Below, piece by piece: positions 1 to 16,259 of a stretch of DNA of 30,479 bases (its first letter is position 1; each line of letters opens with the position of its first letter). The DNA is from Basidiobolus ranarum (lineage: Eukaryota > Basidiobolomycota > Basidiobolomycetes > Basidiobolales). A program made the position numbers and the translations under genes. The stretch is taken from assembly GCA_040143965.1 (NCBI GenBank), contig JASJQH010000099.1, forward strand, positions 1-30,479, in the 5' to 3' direction. The notes under the pieces are model-generated. The model made no database searches. It saw only the letters and a list, made by a program, of their open reading frames with translations, and was not told the DNA's origin.

Positions 1-996
1 TATTTTTACCAACTTAGAAGTTCTCAGATATATAGATTTTTCAAACTTGTGCTAGAAGCCCCAAACTTTGCACACATGTTCCTGGGACCTTCCTTAACAT
101 ATTCTACATGTCAGTTTGCTTACATCTTGACAAAACTATAAATGTCAACTTTCTACTCAATAAATCAATAAGTGAAAACCACCAAGTCTTCCTGTACTCC
201 AAATCATCTCCAACAACTCCCAAAATACTTCAACATCATAGACTCTATACCATCATGAGTAGCTGTCAATCCATGATAAGTGAGATCACTTAATGATACA
301 GAATGTTTATAGTCCTGAGTAGGAGTTTCATGAGTAGGTAGTTTATTACAAGGACTCTGAATTCCAATCACACATCTCATCTCCATCGAAGTCAGTACTA
401 AAGGCAGTACATAAATTAAGGGGTGTACCAATAGTCTTATGTTTACTAATAACTTAAATTAACACTCATCATAGACTGAATATTGAGAGATGGCTGATGA
501 TTGAGTAATCCATAACTAGTAGCTATATCACACCCTAAACGTAGTTCTATCGTGTTAGGTTTAAGAAAAGGAGTAGGTACTATGGAAAACAATAAAAACT
601 TTTAATAGCTGAAATTAATAATAACATGTACTATTTATGAACGTATATTGGGTATGAATAATATGCTAAATATGACCGCTACATAGTAGCTTAAAGGTGA
701 TCTAAATATTGAAAATATGGTTGGGAAAGTAAATCAAGGCTTTCGCCAATTAACTTTTTTTTGATGAAGATATTAAGTGCATGAGTAAATTTCGAAGAAA
801 ATACGGGAAAGTGTGCTGATCAGAGAATCATATAACGTAGAGATGATGAGTGGATATATCAATTAGTGAGATAAGATAAGCTTCGGAGCTAGATAAGGTT
901 ACAAAATGTGCGACTAGAAGGTAGAAGCAAAACGAATGAAAATGAAGAAAAGAGGTTCCCTTGTATAATAATTAATACTTCTCAATAAATTCGTTG
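1..996. other. Gene-free left flank
   Basis: This stretch lies 3' of the SRPK gene. I see no open frame with family resemblance, no tRNA promoter boxes and no repeat of note beyond a few scattered copies of TGAGTAG between 250 and 340. The short open frames on both strands have no features of real coding sequence. Confidence 0.5.
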
Positions 997-3342
<2,346 letters not shown>

Positions 3343-3747
3343 GACTTGGTTTTACTCTACTACAAACCGATATTCGCCCCAAGAGAATAAGGTTGAGGAG
3401 GGGAAATGAACAGATAAAACCCGGGATGAATAGAATAAAATAAAGGCTCCTATAACCCTTGTTACTGTGGATATTGTATTGCTTATAGCAAGTAGAAAAA
3501 GGGGGAGAGAAAATGACTAGTTTATGGAGAAAGTGAGCCACTCCTTTGATATTGGCATTCAATGATTGATACACCTAATGGTTTCTCGAATTTCCTTTGA
3601 TTCAAATTATCCGAGTTGAGAATTAGCGTTCATTCAAAGTTTGCTAATAATTACGTGGATCATGCAACATTTACGATTTGGCGCTTTATATAATAATATT
3701 AATCTAATATGTATATTCCAAGTCAAATGTTTCTCCCCACTGCTACT

Positions 3748-3755
3748 AACCCTAA
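3748..3755 (+). promoter_or_regulatory. AACCCTAA (TTAGGG-type) box
   Basis: Exact AACCCTAA. In several fungi Tbf1-like telobox proteins bind ARCCCTAA in ribosomal-protein and snoRNA promoters. Function here is inferred from the match and its place in the SRPK-RPL9 divergent spacer. Confidence 0.3.
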
Positions 3756-4018
3756 TTCCTTGTTGCATTTATAGGATATACGACCTTATCCGGAATGTAT
3801 CGTAACCTCTTTGGTGTCTGGGTCATGCGTTAAAGTGTATACAAGTGACAGAAACAAGTTTAAAGTTGCTCAATCAGAGACTGGCTCGTGTTTCCAGATA
3901 AAATTGCCACCAGTAGTTACTAGATAATACTTGATGTCTACTACTAATAAGAGTAGCTTTTTGGTTCATTTCTGAGCGGTGTAGTGAGGGTCACAATAAG
4001 AATTGGCCAACTGAAACG

Positions 4019-4027
4019 AAACCCTAA
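4019..4027 (+). promoter_or_regulatory. AAACCCTAA (TTAGGG-type) box
   Basis: Nine-base telobox match in the same spacer, about 190 nt ahead of the start-like ATG at 4211. Assignment rests on the motif only. Confidence 0.35.
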
Positions 4028-5271
4028 TCACCAATAATCGGCGCTATACAGCCACACATCATTTCTCAAGCTGGATTGGATATATATTCATCATCTACTT
4101 AAAAATATTAAACATCTTACTGCCGAGCAGATAATAAAAATCTAAAAAGCAATTTACTTATCTGTAATATTCGTGTTTTACCAAAAATTCGTATAGTATG
4201 GGAAAGAACCATGGCTGAAGTAGCGAAAAAGGTAAGCGCAACGGTCTTATCTAAACAAACCGAAATTTACCACCTTAGTCTCCAAACCTAGATTGAAATC
4301 GTTTTTGCTGGGTTATTGAAAGCAATAGTTTTTCTTATGACTACAATCATGCTTTAGCTCGTTTGATAGAGTGTGTAAAGATATTACTATCATGGTGTAT
4401 CTTATACAATTGACTACCTGTGCTGGTTTCTAAGCGGTGTAGTGTCAAATAATTTATGTCGTTCACGGAACATCAAACTATATAGCTCGCTTGTAAACTC
4501 CTATTGGTAAACGCATCTTATTCTGCTTTATATTCGCCTCTAGTATTAGTAGGGGAAGTAGTTTAAAATTTCAGCCATACCAACGGTTATAGCTTTGCTA
4601 GCTTTTTGATAATTGGTAGGAAGTGTACCATATTGAGAGTCACTCAACGTACAGAAGTGGGAGGGTAACACTGATACTCCTGCTTGTTATCCAACTCAAA
4701 ATATCTTGATTTCTGGCTCATTGGAATGGCATAGAAATCAAAATTTGGGCGTCAAACGAAGATAAAATAGTTGATTGTTTTTATATTATCGTGGTGTGAG
4801 AGATGATTGGAGCAATCTAAATGTGCTAAACATGTCTAACATATTTAAGACTGGATAAATGAATCATAATTATGTATTTGTAGCACCACTTGCACTTTCA
4901 AACTTCATGTTATGAGGAAAGTCTATTTATGCAATTCGAATTTTTATACTGCACAGTGTACATAGCTTATTAATTTGGGCGCTAGCACAGTGGGAATAAA
5001 TTTAGTTGCTTGTCATTTGCAGTAGTCAGTGTATTACTCTTGATGGGGCTTGCTTCAAAAAGAATAAGTTTGGTCATCTGGACATATCCGTGTACTGGCC
5101 AGTATATATTACAGTGGTGTTTCCTGATCTCAACAGGATATTCTCTCCTGTTATTGGATATATTGACTCCACCCAATGGAATATCTTTTTTTTTGATTCC
5201 GGATCACTACATATTGCCAAGCAGTATTCAGGATTTTGATATTCTGGTATGTACGAAATTCAAAGCAAGAG

Positions 5272-5279
5272 TTAGGGTT
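5272..5279 (-). promoter_or_regulatory. TTAGGGTT box upstream of RPL9
   Basis: TTAGGGTT on the + strand is the reverse complement of AACCCTAA. It lies about 350 nt before the likely RPL9 transcription start, a reasonable place for a ribosomal-protein activator of the Tbf1 type. Binding is inferred. Confidence 0.4.
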
Positions 5280-5624
5280 CCAAGTTAGAACAACACCCTT
5301 TGAGCTTCGAGTGACACTGGTTATTGGAGTTAAAGCAAATGTTCAAATCTTTAAGGGAGAAAAATTCCTATCGCTTGGGCAAACTGCTAGCAAAACGTAA
5401 GTGACATGGTTTTACCCTCAGTCTATGCTGCCTGAAAACCATTGCAAATGTACTGATAATAGATTTCATATATCAATGTCATCATCAGTTGATCGTTAAT
5501 CGACCTTGATTTGGAGGGTACATCACTCACCCTCACCCGGGCTATTAGCCATCCGAAAAATTGTTCAATCGAAAACAGACGATTGGAAGAGCTGATTTCT
5601 ACAAATGACCACATGCCAGATTAT

Positions 5625-5803
5625 GGTCCTTTCCTCTTATTCGATTCTCATATATTTCGAACTGTTCGCCAGCACGAGTGGTAAGTATCAGAGATTTTCT
5701 CATAGTGCATCCATCATTATAAAGTTTCACCATACAGATTGGTGATCATTATTTGTTAGATAAAGCTAACTAATTTACTATTTTCATAGGATAATATTTA
5801 AAG
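5625..5803 (+). promoter_or_regulatory. RPL9 transcript leader with 5' UTR intron
   Basis: A pyrimidine tract at about 5627-5640 (TCCTTTCCTCTTATTC) resembles the pyrimidine initiators of ribosomal-protein genes. It is followed by a strong donor, GTAAGTATC at 5681, and by a branch-like GCTAACTAAT with acceptor TTTTCATAG ending at 5789. Removing 5681-5789 leaves a short leader and 14 nt before the RPL9 start codon. The same upstream segment is open in one frame, but the intron makes a UTR exon the simpler reading. Confidence 0.6.
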
Positions 5804-6373
5804 ATGAAGGATATTTACAAGGAAGAAGAACTTACCATTCCTGAGGGCGTTACTATCGATATTAGGGCTAGAGTTGTCCGTGTTAAGGGTCCACGCGGTA
5901 CTCTTAGCAAAGATTTCCATCATGTCAACATGGAAATCAGAAAGATGAGTGACAAGAAAGTTCGTCTTGTCATTTGGCATGGTGTTCGTAAGCATGTTGC
6001 TTGCCTTCGTACTATTCGTTCCCACATTCAAAACATGATTACTGGCGTTACTAGAGGATTCCTTTACAAGATGCGTTTTGTATATGCCCATTTCCCTATC
6101 AATGTCAACATTTCTGACAATGGTGAAGAAGTAGAAATTCGTAACTTCTTGGGTGAGAAAGTAATCCGTCGTGTCAAGATGTTGGAGGGTGTCACTATTT
6201 CCCACTCTGAGGCCCAGAAAGATGAGATCATTCTTCAAGGAAACTCTCTCGATAACGTCTCTCAGTCTGCTGCCTCTATCCAACAATCTACTCGTGCCAA
6301 GAACAAGGATATCCGTAAATTCTTGGATGGTATCTATGTCTCTGAGAAGACTAACATCGTTTTGGAAGAATAA
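5804..6373 (+). CDS. RPL9: 60S ribosomal protein L9 (uL6)
   Basis: Protein of the large cytosolic ribosomal subunit, bacterial L6 family, near the stalk base and sarcin-ricin loop. The coding region is a single 189-residue exon, the usual length of eukaryotic L9. It starts [16 protein letters not shown], matching the conserved N-terminus of yeast and animal L9. [12 protein letters not shown] follows at about residues 28-39, then the [12 protein letters not shown] block near 80-90 and the C-terminal [14 protein letters not shown] segment. Codon choice is visibly biased towards C-ending and favoured codons, in line with high expression. The start is fixed by the family N-terminus and by the acceptor of the leader intron 14 nt upstream. 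Confidence 0.97.
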   Translation: MKDIYKEEELTIPEGVTIDIRARVVRVKGPRGTLSKDFHHVNMEIRKMSDKKVRLVIWHGVRKHVACLRTIRSHIQNMITGVTRGFLYKMRFVYAHFPINVNISDNGEEVEIRNFLGEKVIRRVKMLEGVTISHSEAQKDEIILQGNSLDNVSQSAASIQQSTRAKNKDIRKFLDGIYVSEKTNIVLEE

Positions 6374-7242
6374 GTGTGTTTTCCGGAAATTTGAAAATTA
6401 CTTAGCATTATGTGAAACCGAAGTGGTTTGAGCTTAAATTTTCATTTCATACCCTCCTAAATACTAGATTTTCGCGTAGAGTTCCGAATTCCCTGAATAT
6501 ATTGACCCTATTAAATAAGTAAAGGAACCGGTGTGATCATTATTCTGAACATAATTTGACATTGCTTAATGTAATATGCCTCTGCGTAATTTAGTGACTT
6601 CAAATTCGCTTGACGCTAAATAGAATCCTTGAATTTGATATTAGCCATAAATGACCATCGGAATTCGCTGAAATGACAAACACAAGCAAATATGTGATTA
6701 GATATTGAGGAGAGATACAATCTGTCAACAATGGAGAACAAGCTCCTCTCCTCGAATCGAACTACGTAAACAGCATAATACATCCTGTACGCGATGTTGC
6801 CTTGACCATTCTGCATATCTTGATGTGGATTATTTGGAGCCTGTGGTGGAATAGATTTACAGCATCTCGATATTTTGTTTTGGCGAATGGTGATCGTCAC
6901 TGATATATTTATCAATCGGATATTACACAATGACATATATATTTAGCAGAATGACATCACAAATTGTACATTGAAGAGTAGCCAACAATCAGCATTTTAG
7001 GAAGAAGCTGGGTTTGCGTTTGTTCCATCTAGACTTGTGACGACATAATTGCCAGGTCATTCTTGAGACTATTACTTCGATTAAAGTTTGACGTCATCTA
7101 TTTTCATTTTTACATTATGTCCGCCAAGTGAATTAGCTCACACATGATGTATGGTTAAAATACGACGTTAATGCCTTTCGGTCATGAAAATTAACTTTGT
7201 TTCTACTGGAAAGCATATTGAACTTCCATTTTCTTACGAAAA
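6374..7242. other. Intergenic region, RPL9 to anoctamin
   Basis: Holds the RPL9 3' UTR and the anoctamin promoter. A 106-codon frame on the minus strand (6616-6936) is open, but it has no motif I recognise and looks like chance or at best an unproven small gene. No RNA gene is seen. Confidence 0.4.
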
Positions 7243-9609
7243 ATGGAGCAAGAAATTCCGACGCAACATGAACTGGACTCTATCAAAAGAGTCAACACAA
7301 CCACTACTTTAAGCTTCCTTAAATACTACAGAGAGCAATTAGCTGGCAATTCGGTGGACTACTATGCTGACTTTGTACTGGCATTCAAATACAAGCTGCC
7401 TACATCCAACTCTTCCCCCGAAGAACGAAAGAAAAACGAGGAAGAGGCCATTACTAACTATCAACAAATCACTACCAAAATCAAACGTGCTGGCTTGGGG
7501 TTTGAAGCACGAAAAGGTTCTCCGGGAATACTACTAATTTTCATTCTGTGTCCCGCAGCAAGATTGGAACAAGAGTTAGAAGTTTCTAGGTTAGTACTGA
7601 GGTGGGCGTAAAAAAGTTTCAGTTTGTATAAACTCATATATCCTACAGAAAACAAGATTGGCTTACAGGGGTTACTGTGTCTGCTGTGAACAGAGGTGCC
7701 AGTATCTCTCGAACTCTACATGAACAGGTTAATTCAAATGTGGTATTAACTGATTCGGAGCGTCTTCGTTTAATTCATCAAATTATCGTCGGTGATGAAG
7801 ATGACGGTTGCGCTGGACTTGACCCGGGTAATGTGGATGCAATTGACTCGTTATTCCCAATACATAATCGCAAATACAACAAGGTATGAACATTATATAT
7901 ATCGCTGCAAATATGTGTTGCGAAAATCAACCATTTGTACAAATCTACTCAATAGCAATGGCTCAAAAAATGGTCTACATCATGGCGAATCACACCAGAG
8001 GATTTAGAAAATCTGAGAAATCATTTCGGTGAAACGGTAACTGACTTCTAATCTACTAATCAAGTTCCTAACTAATTCCCAAACATACATTTAGGTTGCT
8101 TTCTATTTCGAATTCCTTCAATACTATTTCTTCTCTTTGGCGATTCCAACAACTGCTGGTATATTAGCATATTTTATGGATGGGGATTTTTCGATTATAT
8201 TCTCGGCTTTCATAGTTGGATGGGGCGTGGTCTTTATAGAATTATGGAAACGACGCGAGCGAGAGCTATCTATATGGTGGAGTGTTCGAAACTGTTCGAA
8301 AGTCGAAAAGCGTAGATCCGCCTACGTTCCCTCAAGCACTATGAAAGACTCTATTACTGGTGAAACAATTTACTACACTCCCATCTGGGAGTCATGGGGA
8401 AAAAGAGCAGCCACTATTCCTGTGATAATCTTGGGAGGAATTTTGTTTTCACTGGTAGTTGGTGCAGTATTTGCCGTAGAAGTGTTCATTATCGAGCTTT
8501 ATCAGGGCCCATTTCACGAGTATTTGGCACTTTTCCCGGTGATACTTTATTCGGCTAGTATCCCATACCTTAGCCAAGTTTACACCAATCTTGCACGTAA
8601 ACTGAATGATTACGAGAATCATGAAACAGACTCGGAATACAATGCTTTCCTAACATACAAAATATGCTTAGTAAATTTCCTCGTAGGATTTTTATCAATA
8701 TTTTTAGTTGCCTGGGTGTATATCCCTCATAAAGCTCAGCTGGAGCAAATGGTGGTTAGATCATCAATTAAGACTACGCACAGTGCTGTAGGACCTGAAA
8801 GACTTCAAGCACAACTGATGTACTTCGTTTTGACTGCTCAAGCCATCAACTTTGCTACCGAAGTGATAGTGCCCATAGTGACAAGATATGCTACAAACAA
8901 GGCCAAAGACATAAAGGAGAAAGTCACCAAAAGCGCCTCAAATGGAGAACATGACGAATTTGTACGAGAGGATGAGAAAGACTTCCTTAACAGAATTATC
9001 GAAGAAAGTAAACTACCGGAATACGATGTTTATGAGGATTACGTTGAAATGATTACACAGTTTGGCTACGTTGCCTTATTTTCCTCAATTTGGACCTTGA
9101 CTCCGTTAACAGCATTCGTTAATAATTGGATAGAGATGAGGTCAGATGCTGCAAAGATCTGTATAAATACCAGACGTCCAATTCCAAGTCGTACAGATAC
9201 TATTGGCCCCTGGTTGGATAATCTGAGCATTATCTCTTGGCTTTCCTCTTTAACTAACACCGTGCTAGTGTATCAATTTCGTCATTGGAATCAACAGAGC
9301 GATATAGATTCGAATGCATATACTCACCGTGTGATATACGGTGTAGTGATTGCCGTGTTGGCTGAACATTCGTTCTTTTTGTTTAGACATTTTATTCGGG
9401 TAGTTGTCAAGTCTCTGCCCAGTTGGGTTGACGACATTATCCGGAAAGAAGAGTACGATATGAAACAAGAGATCTTGAAATCAAACAGCCAAGTCGACGT
9501 GAGTCAACTTAGTTCGGAAACCAGTGAGCAGATCCCTATTACCCCAAGAACACAAGAGGCTATTGAAGTTGGTGTTGCGGAGATTCAAAGTTTCTTCAAA
9601 AATTTATAA
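7243..9609 (+). CDS. Anoctamin / TMEM16-family calcium-activated lipid scramblase
   Basis: Ten-helix membrane protein of the TMEM16 family (fungal nhTMEM16 and afTMEM16, yeast Ist2). The fungal structures studied are calcium-gated phospholipid scramblases of plasma or internal membranes. Four exons, 7243-7589, 7649-7883, 7956-8036 and 8095-9609, give 725 residues, like the roughly 735 of fungal relatives. The cytosolic N-terminus includes DFVLAFKYKLP and the KKWSTSWRITPEDLENLR segment. The transmembrane part begins near AFYFEFLQYYFFSLAIP and includes the ELWKRRERELSIWWS hallmark. The six calcium ligands are present with correct spacing: Asn473 and Glu477 (helix 6), Asp536 and Glu539 (helix 7), Glu568 and Asp572 (helix 8). 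There is no long Ist2-type basic C-terminal tail, so scrambling is more likely than ER-plasma membrane tethering. Confidence 0.95.
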
Positions 9610-10922
9610 TACTAGCCTCGTTTTGCGTCGACGTATTGATAAAATTGCTACTATGCACACCTTGCAGTTGAGATTTGGTCAGATTGTTTTACAATCACCT
9701 TGAAGACTACCAAAATAAACATGTCCTTTGTCAATCGTATTGCTACGAAGACTAAATACCTACCATGAAAATGAAAAACCAGAAACCCTAAATCTGTCGT
9801 CGATCGGCATGTATCTCATTCATTTTTGCACCGTGTGATGGCATTCTTACCAAAAGTAGAAGTTTTCTCGACACTGGTGTACCCGCGATTGCGGTTTCTT
9901 GACTATCGCGAATCTCTCCATGCAATCATGAACTAGTTTTAGAAGAGATAAAAGACTATGTTAATGATGATTTGCCATTGTTAGCAGCAGTAGTTCAACA
10001 GTGTTACAGCATGATTTTCATGATGGTGTTGTGAAATAAAATAAAGTCAGTGGATAGCCTTAATTTGGTATAGTTAATTCATTTTAGAGGAATGATTCTT
10101 TAAGGTAAAATTGGACATATGAAAATATTAGTGTTTCTTGGAGGGCTTTGCTAATCTCAAGGTAGTACACTGATGTGCTGGTTTATCTGGAGCAGACGTT
10201 CTTCTCACAGAAATGGAAAATCCCACCTAAACTTGAATTCTTCAATTGTGAGAATTCCTACTATTACATGAGCGAAGTAAGGATTCTACAAGCCTCACCA
10301 CAACTGTGGTTAAATTCCCTCTTAGAGCAGTTGCATCCCTGGCGCAAAAGGGTTGACCAGCACTATGTAGTACTTTTTTGAGTTTGTGTCTAGGTATCCT
10401 GAGAAGAAAAGCTCTGTGAATAAATCAGAAATAGCAGCTCAGGTGATTTCTTGTAACTATAGTGTGATACATAGTGAGATATTTTGTTGAAAAGTACAAA
10501 CCATGCCCTGATTCATGTTCCAAAGCTTTAGTTTATTACCAGTTGAAATATTCCTGGAAGGCAGATATCTCCAATCGGGACGTAGTTGGTATACCTACAC
10601 TATGAACCTTCTCCCAAATAAATTTATCTCACCCCTCCCCCCATCGCCAATAGGATGGCACAATATCTGTATCACTCGTTGACCTATCATTCAACATAAT
10701 CATTGGTCAGGCTGACAAATTCACCACTTCCTATGATCATGAAACCACCGGACAGTTTTGCGTCATTTAAACAATGCAATTATTGATGACTCTAGATTAG
10801 TTGCTCTATATTGGGAAGTGTGAGAGCTCAGGAACAATTGATATAAATTGACTTCCAAACACCAATTTCTCTATCCGTTCAGGAATTCACAACATACTCA
10901 AGCCATTCAACAATATCATTGA
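9610..10922. other. Intergenic region, anoctamin to M28 peptidase
   Basis: No gene is recognised. An AACCCTAA box is at 9784-9791. A TATA-like GATATAAAT lies near 10840, about 80 nt before the peptidase start, and fits its promoter. A 68-codon frame at 10175-10381 has no family resemblance. Confidence 0.4.
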
Positions 10923-12698
10923 ATGACGCGCACTTCGAAAATCCTCTCAGTCAGTTTATGCGCTCTCTCCTTCTTGGTTAGCGTCACTCACGCCGATGAC
11001 CTGCCCGTATCTAGCAACATAGCCACTACCGTCAAACAACTAATCGATGCTGGCTTGAAATCTAAGTAGGCTGTCTTTCACACTTTTCCTCTTTGGAAGG
11101 TATTAACATTTCTAACCTCCTAAAATCGTGTAGTAATGTTTGGGATCGTTTGGCGGAAATGACTGATCTTTATGGAGCTAGACCTACTGGTTCTAAAAAT
11201 CTTGAAGACGTAAATATACATTTTTACATGTCAATTCTAATACCAGGGATCTAATGGATATCCTTTAGTCAATCGATTGGATCGTTCGTACAATCAAGAA
11301 AGAGGATAAGAATCTCACAGTTACCACTCAAGATGTCAAGGTAAAGACATAATTTTGAAAATCAAAACTCACCGATCGGTATTAACAGAATATTAGGTTG
11401 ATGTATGGCATCGTCAAGAAGAGTCCTTGAGTTTGTTTACTCCCACTCGTGGTAAAGTCGAGTTGGATGTCAAAGCACTTGGTCGATCAGTAGAAACGGG
11501 CCGCCATGGTTTAACTGCTGATGTAAGTGTTGGCAGTAACTATGAGCAACTTGAGGCTGTAAAGGATAAAGTAAAGGGAAAAATTGTGTTATACAACAAC
11601 CCATTCACTACGTATGGAAGAAGTGTTGGATATCGGTCGAAAGGTGCGGTCACTGCTGAAAAATATGGTGCCATTGCTGTATTAGTTAGATCAGTTACAC
11701 CATTCTCTCTCAACACTATCCACATTGGTTCCACAACTAGAGCAACGTATAATACTTTATTTAACTTGTTTTAAGAAAAAAATCTAATTTCTCCTTCAGC
11801 ATTCCTGCAGCAGCCATTTCTTTAGAGGATGCAAATCTTCTCGGTCGTATGTATAACCGATCACTCTCAGCTGACCCAAGATACGCCAATAAGAAACATT
11901 TCCCTATTCCTCGTGTCAACCTTCGTCTTCGTAATACTTTCAAGCCTCTATCGAAAACCTCTCGTAACATCATTGTCGAAGTTAAAGGTCGCGAAAAACC
12001 TGACGAAATTGTAGTAATTGGAGGGCATATAGATTCATGGGACGTTGGTGTTGGCGCTATGGATGACGGTGGTGGTGCTTTTACCGCTTGGGAGGCGATC
12101 AGACTAATCTCTCAACTCCCCACCCCACCAAGAAGAACCAGTAAGTGTAAGCAATTGATCTAGTTCATTTATGGAGACTAACTCAGAATCTTTAGTCCGA
12201 ACCATCTTCTGGGTCGACGAAGAGAATGGCGGAGCAGGCTCACGTGCCTATTTTGAAAAGTACAAGAATGAAATTAGCAAGCATGTTTTTGCTCTGGAGT
12301 CTGACTCTGGTAATTTCAAACCTTGGGGAATCTCTTTCCAAGGTAGTAGCGAAGCTCAACAAGCAGTTGCCAAAATCGGAGCTGAGCATCTTTCAGTTCT
12401 TTCTGCTGGTAATGTTGTGAAGGGTGGTGCTGGCGCAGATGTAGATAACCTCTGTCAAGCTGGAGTACCCTGTGCCGAATTCATCACTGCTGATCACATC
12501 ACTGGTCTTACTCCTGATGCAGCCTATCAAAAAGGCTATTTCTATTATCATCATACTGCTGGTGACCGTATGGAAGCGTTGGATGCTACTGATTTGTCAG
12601 CAAATGCGGCAACTATGGCAACTTGGGCTTATGTTATTGCAGAAATGGAACAAACACTTCCTCGTACAGCACCAACTTCAAAATTATTAGTACAGTAA
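10923..12698 (+). CDS. Secreted M28-family metallopeptidase, carboxypeptidase Q-like
   Basis: Zinc carboxypeptidase or dipeptidase related to animal carboxypeptidase Q (plasma glutamate carboxypeptidase), which splits small peptides outside the cell or in the vacuole-lysosome. Six exons, 10923-11065, 11134-11209, 11269-11340, 11397-11746, 11800-12140 and 12187-12698, keep phase and give 497 residues (the human protein has 472). The first 22 residues form a clear signal peptide with a hydrophobic core and a THADD cleavage region. A protease-associated insert follows at about 110-225. Zinc and catalytic motifs are GGHIDSWDVG (His290, Asp292), GAMDDGGG (bridging Asp302), WVDEENGG (Glu339, Glu340), ESDSGNFKP and the C-terminal YYHHTAGD. 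GADVDNLCQAGVP also matches carboxypeptidase Q. All active-site residues appear intact. The start is set by the signal peptide. Confidence 0.93.
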
Positions 12699-14124
12699 AT
12701 ACAGTATGTCTCTTCCTAACTGTATAGATTTTGACTTAACTTTACAAGAAATATCATCACCACAGCTGAAGTTTATATAATTTTTATTAAAACCCTGTAA
12801 AACCGTAGTTAATACTTCCAGTCAATATAACTAGTATAATTGGATTGATACCTATAGCACTGTTACAGGTCTACTGGGAGATCACTTTCTATGCTTTTTT
12901 ACAAACCTTCCAGCAATAAAGTTCATTAATTGTGTACAAACATGGCTTGCTTAAAATTAGCCACATGCACATTGCATATCTGAAATACCAATCAAGTACT
13001 CGATAACTAATTGACACTAGTGCACCACTGTCAGGAAAACAAACTTTCACCGTCTCTACTACATGCCAGTAGGATGCTGGCAGGAGAGCTATGAAGGTTA
13101 AGTTTGCCAAAATGACCCGGTTCATAATGATAGATGGATGCTTGTAGAGTACCTAACCCTAAGTATTTATGAGACATTTTAATTACCCTAAACAACCTTG
13201 ATGATGCTCTATGCCAAGTTAGTGGATATTGCCTTTCTTATTACTACTAGTGGAGCTTTGGTGTCGAAACGGTCTGTTGACATGTGGATTTTCACTATAC
13301 AAGCTGTCATTAATAAATCATTTTTGTACAACTGCATCCTGTCATCTTATTGGACCGCGGGGATTAGGAAAGCTTGCGTATCTCTCCGATTGCGGTGAGT
13401 TTGTAAAACGTACCATTTGTGATTCAAACACGCTCCAAGCCATGTGTCACCTACTGTCATCTAGAGCGTATGGTGCAAGATAAGTAGAGCGATATCGGTT
13501 GGATTCAAGTTGACGCATATTTTGACTTTCACAGTTCATGGGATATGCTACGCAATTCATTGACCGATTTCTTGGTAAACTACTCATAATGAGTTCTTCT
13601 AAGAATGAATTTCCTGTTGGAAGTCCTGATGTCTCTGTCCATCTGGTTATCTATAGAACATTTTCGCTCCTTATCGTTATCGTAGATAGCGTCGTAGATA
13701 GACAAGTGATAAACTTATTGGTTGTCGGTAAAAATCTGACATTTTATTCACTTTTATGGATCAAAACCGATCTTTCCCTAACAGTTAGCACTGCCTGCTT
13801 GATTGCAAAAGCAAATAGCATTTGCTGAATTCTTGTGACTCATAACAGATCAGCTTCAGCTTGTACATTTCGAGTGATAGTATGAATTCAAGTAGTCACA
13901 ATCATATATCTCCATGTGAATCTTCGGTTCAATAATTCCACATGATGCCAATTAATTTTTAAAAATATGGATTTAACGCGTTAAAATTTTCTACAATTAT
14001 GCAGGAAGACGTTTAGGCCCATTTCTAGCTTTAGTCTACACTGCTTGCGCACTCTACTACCGTGTCCATTTTCTTCAGCCTCTCTCAAGCCAACTACCTT
14101 GTCGTTGGAAAACTCTATTAAGCC
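12699..14124. other. Intergenic region, M28 peptidase to SPX-SerB
   Basis: No gene is recognised. It contains an AACCCTAA box at 13155-13162 and several open frames of 60-100 codons on both strands (such as 13538-13828) with no family resemblance. The last 80 bases before the SPX-SerB start are pyrimidine-rich, as in many fungal promoters. Confidence 0.4.

Positions 14125-16259
<2,135 letters not shown>

Larger units (their letters stand above)
3343..5620. other. Long intergenic region between SRPK and RPL9
   Basis: The two flanking genes diverge, so this holds both promoters. Visible items are AACCCTAA boxes at 3748-3755 and 4020-4027, a reverse-strand copy at 5272-5279, and a start-like ATG at 4211 followed after seven codons by a good splice donor. 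A frame open on the + strand at about 5186-5400 reads moderately like protein but has no homology I recognise and no start. No transposon or tRNA is seen. Confidence 0.45.

Noticed and set aside
3968-4448. A 19-nt near-identical pair (TTTCTNAGCGGTGTAGTG) about 460 nt apart.
   Set aside because: With one mismatch allowed, such a pair is not unlikely among all positions in the window, and neither copy sits in a recognisable element.
5186-5684. A two-exon unknown gene just upstream of RPL9 (frames 5186-5400 and 5549-5684 join in phase).
   Set aside because: The second part fits better as the RPL9 5' UTR exon ending at the 5681 donor, no start codon or family was found, and frames this long are expected by chance in the window.
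5798-6286. 162-codon minus-strand frame opposite RPL9.
   Set aside because: It is a shadow of the biased codon use of RPL9 on the other strand.
6740-6775. B-box-like sequence (AGTTCGATTCG) on the minus strand suggesting a tRNA.
   Set aside because: No A box lies at the right distance and no cloverleaf can be drawn.
6616-6936. 106-codon minus-strand frame between RPL9 and anoctamin.
   Set aside because: It has no motif or homology I can recognise, and length alone is not enough in this window.
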